A DNA stretch of 64,000 nt from the NCBI RefSeq assembly GCF_037042905.1, contig NC_087251.1, forward strand, positions 37,878,373 through 37,942,372, written 5' to 3'. Under the pieces are notes generated by a model. It was given only the letters and a program-made list of their open reading frames with translations. It had not been told where the DNA came from and ran no database searches. The translations under genes were made by a program, and so were the position numbers. Positions 48,801 through 57,698 of this stretch are shown here, piece after piece. Every line of letters begins with the position of its first letter. The first letter of the stretch is position 1. The stretch comes from Lytechinus pictus. Lineage: Eukaryota > Echinodermata > Echinoidea > Temnopleuroida > Toxopneustidae.

Positions 48801-51443
48801 AAACTGATTTACTACAGCTAAAATTGATCTTGCAAATTTAAATTGCAGCAAAACTTTGTAATTGATTGCATATAATTTCTTGCAACACCCTCTACGAGCT
48901 TAATTATCCTGTCCATTTATAATATCAACACTGGAAAGCCTCATCACATTAACATACAAATAATCATCATCATAATAATAACGATATGAATAATGCTAAT
49001 GATTTATTGGACTTAAATCCACTCTGTAGAGTGCTCAAGGCACTTTCCTAGAAATCAAGAAGGATGTTAAGAATTGAACAGAAATGTTTTACTTGTATCT
49101 TGAAAGTCTTAGTTTTTCAATGTCTTCAAAAAGGCTTATCCATAACTTAAATGATGAGTGGACAAACGACCCCCCCCCCCAGATTTTGGCGATGACTTAA
49201 GTATACAAGAAAAATAGTTTTGTTTGTCCAAGGAGATATTAAAAATTGCATGCTGTTTATCCAGTATTGTTCTGTATATATTAGATTGACTTTGGCAGCA
49301 TGGTAGCCTGCCCTATTTCCGAAAAAATCACCAAACCGATATATTGACCGGGATAGAGGCAAGCGTTAATCTCGAGGTGCAGCACTGGACGCGCGGCGCG
49401 CCAAGTCTGCTTACCTCCCGTTATCACGGCAGTCGCGAGAGAAGTGCCCCATTTTACCGCACGAGAAGCATTCTCCACTGTTGCCCACACCAGTCGTTTT
49501 GTGCACGGTGGATGTGGACATTTGAACCTGGATAACGTTCCCCAGGAAATCAGTCTTGTCTAGCTGAGTGACCGCCTCTTGGCATTCTGTTTCTGTTGCC
49601 ATGTGCTTTAATAAGAGAAGGGGCCAATGATTGGGAATAAGAAGGTAAATGATCAGAATCCGAGGGATAAGACCAAGATAAGAGAACAGCAAAGCTTCTG
49701 GTCCACACAATCACCGACTACTTTGGCTATGCTATAGCCAAAGCAAATGTGTTTTAATTCCGAAACCGAACATGCATCTTTCGACAGGATAGCACCTACA
49801 ACACGTCCAATGGATGACAGAAGCTTTGCTGCTCTCGAATATGATTTAAAAAAGAATTTACTATGAGACTTACGGCTCTTTTCGTTCAGTTGAGGTAGAG
49901 TGTTGTACCCTGATTGTATTACCATACAATCTATGACCACCAAGTTTGTTAACTGCTTCCAAAGCCTCCTCTATAGTTGACATGTGCTAAAACAAACAAT
50001 TTAAAACCATCGAAGCAATATCAAGAACAAGATTCTTAAAACTGAATTTCCCTTTTACCTGCCTCACAAAATAACATGAGATGAATCCAAATTCAAATAA
50101 AATGCCATCTAGACAAAGGTGGAAAATGCAATTTAGTGCATTTTTTACCCATAAATTTTGTTCAAATTAAGCAACAAATATATTCAGATCACAAAATAAT
50201 AGAGCTTCGAACTGTAATGCTGGAAATTCACCAATAAGACATATCTGGATATTAATTTGTGAACATATCTTGGAACATTTTAATGAGGAAGAAATTGAGT
50301 CGAGGCATTGCATTAAAGAGTCTAACATTCATACTTTTATATGCTTTTCAGTTCACACTCCATTTCCTTAACCCCATACTATCCTTAACCCCGCAATATC
50401 TTTTTTGGTTTCACACTGTCTTTCTTAACCACATACAATTTGCTTAGCCAGGGTTAAAGCCGTAACCGCGGACTATCGCACAGCTCATGAATATTGATGA
50501 TTTTGCCACAGAGAGCGTGATTATTGTCCAATTTTGACTTCTGTAATTGGCTAATGCTTAGCCCCACTCTTCCTTAGCCCGGTTTCATTTCACACTGCAT
50601 CTCTTGGCACCGCAATTGTGGTGCTAACACCCAATTAGCTTGCTATCCCTGCTTTTTTGCAGGGCCAGATAGTACCATACTAATTACTGTGCTAGCCCAC
50701 TAGTTTGCTAACACATGAAGAAAAACGAAGTGGGCTAAGCTTAACCCCGGGATATTGGTGGGGCTAAGCCCCCCCCCCCCAAGCCCCACCAATTTCCCAG
50801 GGTTAAAGAAAATGTGTGCAGGGTGAAAAGCATATTATATTCATTAAACATTATTTTATTTCAAAGGTTGTACATGAATGTTTTAATTACAGACCTGCCC
50901 TCCCATTAATGGCACTAGCTTTGCATGAAAAAAAGAACATTTCATTTAATCGAGTATGAACATTTTTCCCCCCTATTTCGTAAAAAAAAAACACAATTTG
51001 CTCTACTTCATTAATGGTTAATACCCTACTATATTTCTTCAATGATTATTAAAGATTACTCCAATTTACATCTAAAAGGTGCTTATCAATACAAACTTTG
51101 CATATTAATAAGTCACAAATTTTCATTTTCATATGCTTGTTGTACTCTGTAATTTGTAAAATTATCTATATTTGCAACATTTGTACCTAAATTTCCAATA
51201 GCATTTACAATTTATTTCTCATGACATTTATGGTATTATATAGATTTATACATATATACCAATGCTTGTCATCAAGTTATTTGAAAATGAAAAGAAATAA
51301 ACTGAAACTATAAAACTCACCACAAATCCATAATTCTTGAGAACATCACATTCTACTACTTTTCCTACTGTTTGGAAAAGCTCCTTCAGGTCATCGTTTG
51401 TAACTCCTTGTGGCACATTACCCACGAACAGCTTTTTCGCCAT
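39625..51443 (-). CDS. lark/RBM4-like RRM protein, alternatively spliced
   Basis: Reconstructed exons: 1, 51321-51443; 2, 49874-49986; 3, 49415-49605; 4, 48025-48288; 5, 47333-47482; 6, 43881-43931; last exon 42587-42641 or 39625-39835. All sites are GT/AG. Exons 1-3-4-5-6 plus 39625-39835 give 329 residues. Order: one RRM (RNP2 LFVGNV; RNP1 KNYGFVHM spanning the exon 1/2 or 1/3 junction), a CCHC knuckle in exon 3 only, an RGG-rich tract, then Tyr/Pro/Arg-Ser segments. RRM plus knuckle resembles lark/RBM4, nuclear regulators of splicing and translation, but those carry two RRMs; here only one first half is present. Exons 2 and 3 are homologous and cannot be used together. An acceptor before the start codon (TATTTTATTAG, 51479-51480) implies an upstream 5'UTR exon. 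Confidence 0.85.
39916..40105. mobile_element. MITE, GGGNNTTGCAAGAAA family (copy 1)
   Basis: TTGGGCATTGCAAGAAAC and the inverted GCTTACAATGCCCAA bound a 190-bp AT-rich block. Same family as 47061-47265 and 48696-48890. Confidence 0.65.
40450..40680 (-). CDS. Candidate orphan exon, Cys-containing
   Basis: A 231-nt open stretch lies between an acceptor (ATGTTTTATCAG) and a strong donor (AGAACCT|GTAAGTATC). The encoded segment holds RVCGQL, NVCPFYRG, RKCDVRELYDEQERDD and MCSLCDQRI, suggesting a small metal-binding or transposon-derived domain. Its phases (in 1, out 1) do not fit between RBM4-like exons 6 and 39625-39835, so it is not simply an exon of that gene. It may be a relic of another gene or of a transposase. 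Not recognised. Confidence 0.3.
40700..42586. other. Gene-free stretch (intronic / 3'UTR)
   Basis: No coding exon supported. The right part (42100-42586) would be the 3'UTR of the proximal RBM4-like last exon and is unusually GC-rich near 42430-42586. Confidence 0.4.
42587..42641 (-). CDS. RBM4-like alternative last exon (proximal)
   Basis: A long pyrimidine tract then CCCTCCCCTACAG precedes the exon; stop TAA at 42587-42589. One nucleotide completes the split codon from exon 6, then YPPPRARYSPPRQTSAF and stop. Composition matches exons 5-6. Local GC is high over about 42430-42660. A possible polyadenylation signal (AATAAA on minus) lies near 41936-41941. Confidence 0.6.
43881..43931 (-). 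CDS. RBM4-like exon 6: 51-nt exon
   Basis: Acceptor CATATAACAG, donor GAGTCA|GTGAGT. Phase 2 both sides. Encodes DYYDYPPADRYAESRS. If the donor is not used, TGA at 43877-43879 ends the protein one residue later, so retention gives a third possible C-terminus. Confidence 0.75.
44297..44883. mobile_element. TTAA-flanked MITE, AGGAGAATGAAAC termini
   Basis: TTAA at 44297-44300 and 44880-44883 flank inverted arms: AGGAGAATGAAACCCTTG at the left, CAAGAGTTTCATTCTCCT at the right. Pairing extends about 190 bp (TCATAACT, CCCATTGGCAATGCGACC words on both sides). It lies in the RBM4-like intron between exons 5 and 6. Confidence 0.88.
45336..45474. mobile_element. Palindromic MITE, GGGGGAGTGTTTATGAAGC
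   Basis: CTGGGGGAGTGTTTATGAAG is matched by an inverted CTTCATAAAAATGCTCCCC at the right. About 138 bp. Same family as 27331-27476. Confidence 0.7.
45591..45760. mobile_element. Palindromic MITE, TTTCATAAAGCTGTTCGTAA
   Basis: The 32-nt arm at 45596-45627 is inverted at 45723-45754 with very few mismatches. Best-preserved copy of the family also present at 7346-7518 and, partly, 38920-39045. Confidence 0.85.
45780..47060. other. Gene-free intronic stretch
   Basis: Within the RBM4-like intron between exons 5 and 6; AT-rich, with a weak TGTGACTG / CAGTCACA pair near 46905. No extra exon supported. Confidence 0.4.
47061..47265. mobile_element. MITE, GGGGTGNTGCAAGAAA family (copy 2)
   Basis: GGGGTGATGCAAGAAAAT at the left and TTTCTTGCAACACCCC at the right are inverted. 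CAATTGCAAATTT words pair inside. It ends about 70 bp before RBM4-like exon 5. Confidence 0.78.
47333..47482 (-). CDS. RBM4-like exon 5: Pro/Tyr/Arg-Ser segment
   Basis: Acceptor TGTATGTTAACAG, donor CCTCCTAG|GTGGGT. Length 150 nt, phase 2 both sides. Encodes PPPYPYHEYSRDPYPRDPY then RTRSRSPPPGRR and RRRDSPPPPPR, an RS/SP-type segment typical of splicing-associated proteins. Confidence 0.82.
48025..48288 (-). CDS. RBM4-like exon 4: RGG/Gly-rich tract
   Basis: Acceptor TTTTATAAAG, donor TACTACAG|GTACAC. Length 264 nt, phase 2 at both ends. Encodes about 45 residues of Gly/Arg repeats (RGGRGG, RGGG) followed by DHPGEYKDREYGDYGSRRPPPP and a Tyr/Asp cluster (written here in part). RGG tracts bind RNA and are arginine-methylation targets. 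The acidic ORF also open on this strand is a shadow of the repeat. Confidence 0.85.
48341..48470. mobile_element. Diverged MITE, TTCATGAAGCA family
   Basis: ACTTTCATGAAGCACTTTG and the inverted GTCATGGAATGCTC with a shared GCCAATCAGAAGCAAGG interior resemble 45336-45474. Ends are poorly kept. Confidence 0.4.
48696..48890. mobile_element. MITE, GGGGTGNTGCAAGAAA family (copy 3)
   Basis: ATGGGGCATCGCAAGAAAAC and TTTCTTGCAACACCCTC are inverted ends around a 195-bp AT-rich interior. Lies in the intron between RBM4-like exons 3 and 4. Confidence 0.7.
49415..49605 (-). CDS. RBM4-like exon 3: alternative RRM half + CCHC
   Basis: Acceptor CTTATTAAAG|CACATG, donor GGGAG|GTAAGC. Length 191 nt, enters phase 0, leaves phase 2. 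It completes the RRM with HMATETECQEAVTQL and IQVQMSTST, then adds CFSCGKMGHFSRDC, a C-x2-C-x4-H-x4-C knuckle. The order resembles the end of RRM2 plus knuckle in RBM4/lark. Confidence 0.88.
49682..49836. repeat. Foldback in the intron between exons 3 and 2
   Basis: A 19-nt arm at 49682-49700 pairs with 49818-49836 at 18 of 19 positions. Within the loop CTTTGGCTAT (49721-49730) and ATAGCCAAAG (49734-49743) form a perfect 10-bp stem with a 3-nt loop. It occupies most of the 268-nt spacer between the two alternative exons. It could be an RNA structure acting in splicing or simply a small inserted foldback element. Confidence 0.8.
49874..49986 (-). CDS. RBM4-like exon 2: alternative second RRM half
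   Basis: Acceptor TTGTTTTAG|CACATG, donor GAGCC|GTAAGT. Length 113 nt, enters phase 0, leaves phase 2. It completes the RRM with HMSTIEEALEAVNKL and IRVQHSTST and has no zinc knuckle. It joins exon 4 in frame. About 18 of 38 residues match exon 3. Confidence 0.82.
50339..50835. mobile_element. TIR element with ATATGCTTTTCA ends
   Basis: ATATGCTTTTCA at 50339 and TGAAAAGCATAT ending 50835 are perfect inverted tips. Arms continue imperfectly with TTTCACAC and TTAACCC words, repeated several times inside. It lies in RBM4-like intron 1. Confidence 0.75.
51321..51443 (-). CDS. RBM4-like exon 1: start and first RRM half
   Basis: ATG at 51443, donor TTTGTG|GTGAGT, 41 codons, phase 0. Encodes beta1-alpha1-beta2 and the start of beta3 of an RRM, from MAKKLFVGNVPQGVT to KNYGFV. 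The acceptor at 51479-51480 puts the coding start near the 5' end of this exon. Confidence 0.9.
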
Positions 51444-52018
51444 GGCTGAAATATCTATCCCTCACAATCTTCTTTCTCCTAATAAAATATAGAGAGGTTG
51501 GATTCATGAGAATAGTAACAAAGCTAAGTCAATATAACAAAGTATGCAGCCCAGACGTATCACATCATGGCGCACACAAGTTGTATACCACGAATGAGCA
51601 CACAACAATCATGCAATAAAACACAAAATTTTTATATGAAGCTCCAAAATGTGTTTAAAGAGCTGGGGCAGACCCAGGGGTGAAAACAAAACGACCGATC
51701 GAGTATCCATCCCACAAGTGAAGTTCATTTTCTCGTTGGTGCATATCGTCTGCTGCTACTCATCATGAGTTGATTTGGATACATACAATATTTGATTCGG
51801 ACATATTTTACTTGTTTGTAAGTACGGTACAGTACATGCAATTACTATTTTTAATTATTGTATTTTGAAGTTGATGAGTGAAGAGACTCTGCCGTGGACT
51901 CTTTTTCATTGTTTGGCCTTTGGGTGGTGCACCGTGCAGGTGCAAATGAATGTGAGTTGACTAACAGTTACGACAGGGATTCACGTTTGTTCCACTCTCC
52001 ATCACCGGCGCAATTCCC

Positions 52019-52216
52019 CTAATTTTCCTTCTCCCATGTCGCTTTGTTGTTCACTAGACCTAGAATCTTCCTTATCAATATCTTCTTCAACAACATTTGT
52101 TTTCGAAATCCAAATCTAGATAAAACTTCTGGGTTTTCTTCCATTTCATGATCGAACAACTCAGTGACAGTGTGGACTTTCGCACGTTTACTAGCATTCG
52201 CAATAGGTTTTGAACG
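52019..52216 (-). pseudogene. ORF remnant of unknown protein
   Basis: A coding-looking stretch (KRAKVHTVTELFDHEMEENP, then a basic hydrophobic helix and stop TAA at 52019) has no ATG start; the frame is closed just upstream by TAG. The neighbouring frame upstream also reads plausibly (VYDGTRDVNSSPTSSSTCVQ), so the two may be parts of one ORF broken by a frameshift. Possibly derived from a transposon protein. Family not recognised. Confidence 0.3.
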
Positions 52217-52428
52217 CAAGTGGAGCTTGAAGTGGGAGAGCTATTCACGTCTCTGGTACCATCATACACGTCATCAAATTTGAGTCAATTCAGAGGCCGA
52301 TGCGAGGCATATTTCAGAGGGGAATTTTAGCGCTTTTTAATTGGCGATTTCCACCTTACGTATTATTTTCGTTATTTTCAAATGACCTAATGATAATCCC
52401 CACACCATTACCTTTCCATTGATATAAG

Positions 52429-53781
52429 TAGGGACAGTGATTTTCCGTTTCAGAAAATCTTAAATTTCGTTTCAGCATGTCAGAAAACGGAAATTCCGTT
52501 TCCCCTAGACTTTGTGTACAGGTAAAAGTGACAATTACGTTTACCCATTGAATAGCAATATAACATCACTCGCGCTGGTCAAAATTTGTATCTGCCACTG
52601 TACCAACAACGCAATCGAATCTATGCGGGTAAACAAAATATTTTGACAAACACATTTAAAGGACAAGTCCACCCCAACAAAAAGTTGATTTGAATAAAAA
52701 GAGAAAAATCCAAAAAGCATAACACTGAAAATTTCATCAAAATCGGATGTAAATAAAGAAAGTTATGACATTTTAAAGTTTTGCTTAATTTCACAAAACA
52801 GTTATATGCACATCCTGGTCGGTATGCAAATGAGGAGACTGATGAAATCATCCACTCACTATTTATTTTGTATTTTATTATATGAAATATTCGAATTTTC
52901 TCCTCATTGTCAAGTGAAACAACGATTAATTCCTCCCTGAACATGTGTAGCTAGCACTGTTTAATACTATATGGTTCAGCCAAGTTGGTCCTTATTGTCA
53001 AATCTGTAAAAAATGAAAAAATGTATAATTCAAACAATAAAAAACAAAAGTAGTGAGTGATGTACATCATCGACTGGCTCATTTGCATGTCACTGAGTTG
53101 TGCACATCACTATTTTGTGAAAAATAATCGAAACTTTAAAATATCATAACTTTCTTATTTTACATCCGATTTTGATGAAATTTTCAGCATTATGCTAGTT
53201 TGGTTTTTCTCTATTTATTCAAATCAACATTTTCTGGGGTGGACTTGACCTTTAACATGAATACATCCTCACCTTTCACATTATTAGTATTATTTTACGG
53301 TTAAATGAAATTTCATAGATAATTTTAGGGGTTTTTGGACATCGTTTTGAGCCATCAACGATTTTCGCCTATCCGCCATTTTGGATTTCTCATGTTACAT
53401 CTTCGAACGCAGAGGGCAGCAACACACGATCGTGTTGTTCAAAAGATGTGTGCATGTGAATGTTGTTTTCGATAAGCCCAATCCGGCGCCCGGCCGTGTA
53501 CGGTACGGGCGAGGGGTACGATCGAGTGATGAAGTCGAGTGCAGTCACGATGTGTGATTGTCATGATTGTAGCGAAGTGAGATCGTGTTATCTGGGGTTT
53601 TGTGGCCATTTAATATTCATATTTTGTTGAGATTTTGGAGAAATTTCTGTTGCTGTTCTGTGTATTTTGAGTAAGAATATGTTTTCCGTGATTTTCCGTT
53701 TGAAATGCCACTTTCTGTTTCAAAAGGCCCTTTCCCTGAATTCCGTCCATTTTCCGCGATCGCGGAAAATCACTGTCCCTA
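52429..53781. mobile_element. hAT-like element containing a nested MITE
   Basis: TAGGGACAGTGATTTTCCG (52429-52447) and its exact inverse (53763-53781) are bounded by TATAAG at 52423-52428 and 53782-53787, a likely target duplication. The TAGGG end fits hAT-type termini, though hAT duplications are usually 8 bp. The interior right part is CpG-rich (53455-53530). The TTAA MITE at 52656-53255 inserted into it. Confidence 0.8.
52656..53255. mobile_element. MITE, TTAA/AGGACAAGTCCACCCC family (copy 2)
   Basis: TTAA at 52656-52659 and 53252-53255. AGGACAAGTCCACCCC and GGGGTGGACTTGACCT are inverted termini. Closely related along its length to 37746-38282, with an extra segment near 52915-52965. Confidence 0.88.
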
Positions 53782-54329
53782 TATAAGGCCATATGTTCAT
53801 AATCAATATATTTCTCCTTTAACCACTTATAGGCTACATATATGTACATCTTTGGTTCTGAAAGATAAAATTGATTTTATTGACTTAATTTCAACTGCTT
53901 TGAGTAGATATGAAGGCTTTGTTCATGTTTAGACAATAAATAAAACTGCCTCAACAAAAAAAAATTGTCAATCATTTGTACACATTTTCAATGGAAGTGA
54001 TTTAAATTAAAAAAATCATAGTGATTTAAATCGCGATTTAAATCAATGTGATTTAAATCAGCCAACCCTGTAATTTATTTTGAGAATATAAAGACTTTGA
54101 AAACATGTTTTTGACCATTTTCCATCATCTTTCTATCAAGTTCCCTTGAAATATGTTACAAAGTTTTGAGTGTATGATCATTTCTGACGCGTATGATGCA
54201 TGCGTTAGGTAATTAAAGGCCGGTAGGTACAATCAATCACTAAGATATCATAAACTGATGTAAACATTGATGCAAATTTAATTTTGTGAAAATAAATTTT
54301 TAAATTTTAAACGATGTAAACATTGGTTA

Positions 54330-56520
54330 GGCGTAGCCAGGAGGCTTCAGCCTTCTAGAGAGTAAAAATCATTTACTAACATATGCTTACTCTCAATGAA
54401 GCCAGGGATTCTATTGCATTCATCTACACATACCGCCAAAAAACCTCAAACTTTCGCCCCCAAAATTTCTACTTTCCTTCTAAAAGATCTAGCCCTAAAT
54501 CATGTACATGGGATACAACTTCATTTCCGACATTGATTTCATTTTTAAACAAGAATTCATTCAAAAAACGAGAAAAATGTCATGAAGACGGGGGAAACTT
54601 GCCGTGTTTACATCGCCATCTTGATTTCATTGTCTTTCGCTTGGCGACAGCACGCAAATCGCACGATTTATTTTAAATGTAGATGGATTCTCATATTACT
54701 GATTTGGTGAATTAATGTGAGGAGCTAGTTTTTTAGTTTTTATTACCGTACTAGATCGGTCTAGTTCTTTCAACTTTTGAGTCTTCTTTTTATCGGTGCA
54801 ATGGGAAGAGATGCCTGTATATGTGTTATGCCGCGATGTTTAACCTAATTTTTAAGTCTGATGTTTTAACATTGAACATTTTAGTTTTCTAACAATTTAA
54901 AAAATATATTTAAAAAACCCCAAATATCAGTGAGATTGTTAGATGATTACATTTTTCTTTGTTTGCTTGAAGTTTGAACTTTTTTCCCCCCTTTCTTCCT
55001 TTCATTTTTATTTATTTTCTGTCATCCTTTCTTCTATCATTCCTTCTTGCCTTTTTTGTTCCATCTATCTTTATTTCCAGTCTTTCCTAGTGTAGCTTTC
55101 TTTCCTGATCCTCTCTCTGTTAATTTTTCTTTCTTTCCTTCCTTCCTTTTCTTACTTTCCTTCTTTTTTCTGTTTCCGTTCTTTCTTTCCTTAAAATTTT
55201 CTTTGCTCCCTTCCTCTCCTTTTTCTTTTCATTCTTTCTGTCATCCCTTCTTCCATTCCTTTCTTGCTTTCATTCTCTCTTCGCTTCATTCTTTCTTTCC
55301 TTTTTCCTCTTTGTTCTATCTTTCCTTCCTGCTTCCTGATTTTTCTTTTTTTTCATTCCTTCTTTCTTCATCCTATCCTTCCTGAATTCCTTTTTCCATT
55401 CCATCTATCTTTATTTCTTATAATTTCCTAGCATTCCTTCCTTTCGATGTTCATTTGTTTTCTTCATTCTTTCCTTCTTTAATCCCTCATTGTATTTTTC
55501 TTTACTTCCTTCTTTTTTTTCTAATTTAATGGATCCTCCCTCTGTTTCACCATGTCTTTCATTCTTTTTTTGCTATTCCTTCCTCCCTGAATCCTGGCTA
55601 TTTTTTTCTCTTTCAAAGAATGAAGGAAATCGCAAGATTTGTGTGCTGTCGCAAAGCAAGACAATGAAATCAAGATGGCGACGTAAACACGGTAGCAAGT
55701 TTTCCCTGTCTTTTCATAACAATTAACATTTTTGTTTCTTGAATGAATTCTTGTTTAAAATGAAATCAATATCGTAGAAATGTCGGGAATGAAAATTGAA
55801 GTTGTAATCATGATTGTTCGGGCTAGGCCTAACTTTTTAGATCTTTTAGCAGTAGAGGGGCTGGTCCAAAAATTGGGATTGTCCCAGAAAACAAGGATGT
55901 CCTCATAAACCAGGACAAATCATGTCTTGAGAAACTGAGATTGTCCTTGTTTATGGGGACAATTATTTTTCATTTACCCCTGCGGGACATGGTTGGCAAT
56001 TTACCGGATTGAGAGTGCTAAAAATAGATTCAGTGACCTCAATTCTCCCCAGTTCACCGTCTATTTTTCACAACTTGCCGTCTTCCAATAATCTTGTTAA
56101 TGAAACCAGATAATAATATGAGATATGTTTACACTGACTGCACACTCAATTGATGTCAGCACTTAATTGACAGGTGAATGAACTCTCATAGATTTCTTAT
56201 TATGTGGAGAAATCTTTGAAAACTGAGTCTGAGTCTGAGACAGTCCTGTAAACTGGGAGTGGGACAATCCCATTCCCAATTTTCTGACCAGCGCCTCTGG
56301 CTCTGAAGAGTGAAGGACATGAAAATTGAAGGAAAGTAGAAATCTTGAGGTTTTTGGGCGGTATGTCACTATGTGTAGATGAATGCAATACTAATAGAAT
56401 CCCTGCCCTGGCTTCGTTGAGAGTAAGCATATCCGGTACGTTAGTAAATGATTTTTACTATCTATTCTAACGTTTCGCGTTAGAAGCGGACCTGGCTAGT
56501 TGGACGAGGCGTCTTCTTCG
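54330..56520. repeat. Large imperfect inverted duplication
   Basis: 54350-54680 (plus) is related to the reverse complement of about 55610-56500. Shared words in order include AGTAAAAATCATTTACTAAC, ATATGCTTACTCTCAA, GAAGCCAGGG, TTCATCTACACATA, TTTCTACTTTCCTTC, AACAAGAATTCATTCAA and CGCCATCTTGATTTCATTG. The right arm is longer by insertions, including about 55830-56330. The spacer is CT-rich. Confidence 0.75.
54960..55620 (+). repeat. CT-rich (TTCC)n-type tract
   Basis: About 660 bp of almost pure pyrimidine on the plus strand with TTCC/TTTC units. The long Phe/Ser/Leu ORF over it is a composition artefact. Confidence 0.85.
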
Positions 56521-56729
56521 GCTTTTCGCTGCGCTGGGATTGGGAACGCCTGGTCCTGCCGCTGGCGCTGCAACTTGGCAGAGTTTGAGTTAGATCTAAC
56601 TTAATGTTACTCACACAAATTCAACAGACTCCAAAGCTGACCTAGTCTAAAAACGATTCCAAACATATGTAATACATATGACACTGTACTGAATATATTA
56701 TAGATTTTGACTTTAATTCAATAACTCAC

Positions 56730-56870
56730 CGAAATTCATAAGAACAACGTCTTGACAGTGACACACGCACACGCTTTCGGCACCTTCAACAAACGCGGTA
56801 ATCACGTGTCCGGATATGACACACGCGTTGCATTGTGGGAGAAGTGTGGTTCCAACACAGATTTTCTTTG
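56730..56870 (-). promoter_or_regulatory. Candidate promoter and 5' exon (minus)
   Basis: On the minus strand a CpG-containing block with TCCCACAATGCAACGCG, similar to the ZNF143/Staf motif of housekeeping promoters, leads to a strong donor ATTTCG|GTGAGT (exon end 56730). It could supply the 5'UTR exon of the RBM4-like gene, whose coding exon has an acceptor at 51479-51480. This link is inference. Confidence 0.35.
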
Positions 56871-57460
56871 TCTTTTGTCTCATATGGTTCCAGCTTTACA
56901 GGCCAGGGACTAGTTCAAGTGTGGTAGATGGATAGATAGATAGATTTTTTTTATTTATTGAATTCAATGCAATATCACATTTTCTTCCTTAAATAAAAAC
57001 AAAATATACATAGCTTTTTTATCACTCATTTGACTTGAAAAAAGTAGTACATAAGTAAATATCGTCATCCATAGTATTTCCATCGAACCGATTTGTATAT
57101 GAAACTCATATCGTACCTTGTACAGAATGAATTGAATTAAGTAAAATATATAAACTGAAGGATAATTTTTTGTATTGAAAATTTATTATTTGTCAACAAC
57201 TTCAAATCATATACAAAATGAAAATATCATCTCTTTACAAAGTAATATACATTGAGAACAAAATATATTGAACACTATATTTTCTCGTTTTTTTTTTCTT
57301 GAGTGATACAATCAAAACCTGATAAACTCAACGTACTCAAATATTTTTTCTAGTGTCAAATATTCACAACATAAAAATATTTTTCAACTGACACATAAAA
57401 TAAAAACATTAATAAAACCTAGTCGAATTGAAGCCATTAACAATTCCATAGATAGATAGA
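56870..57460. other. Gene-free stretch
   Basis: AT-rich sequence after a short GATA run (56929-56944). No exon supported. Confidence 0.4.
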
Positions 57461-57561
57461 TTCCACAGACGGTCGATCATGATAGATAAATAGATAGATA
57501 GATAGATAGAGAGAGAGAGGGAGAGAGATAGATAGATAGATAGATTTAGATAGATACATAG

Positions 57562-57596
<35 letters not shown>

Positions 57597-57622
57597 TAGA
57601 TAGATAGATAGATAGATAGATC
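57460..57622. repeat. GATA/GAGA microsatellite
   Basis: Nearly continuous (GATA)n interrupted by (GA)n and a short (TA)n. The Leu/Ser/Ile/Tyr ORFs on the minus strand are artefacts of it. Confidence 0.95.
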
Positions 57623-57698
57623 AGATACATGTATAGATAAAATTAGAACACTTTTGAAACGTTTTGACAAGCGTCCAAAAATAAAGAACTTCGAATGT

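Noticed and set aside
52087..52269. Second overlapping minus ORF near 52.1-52.3 kb as a separate gene
   Set aside because: It overlaps the remnant at 52019-52216 in another frame; more likely two frames of one broken ORF than two genes.
55047..55385. 112-residue Phe/Ser/Leu ORF
   Set aside because: Produced by the CT-rich tract; no sequence complexity.
57409..57670. Ser/Ile/Tyr/Leu repeat ORFs
   Set aside because: Direct translation of the GATA microsatellite.
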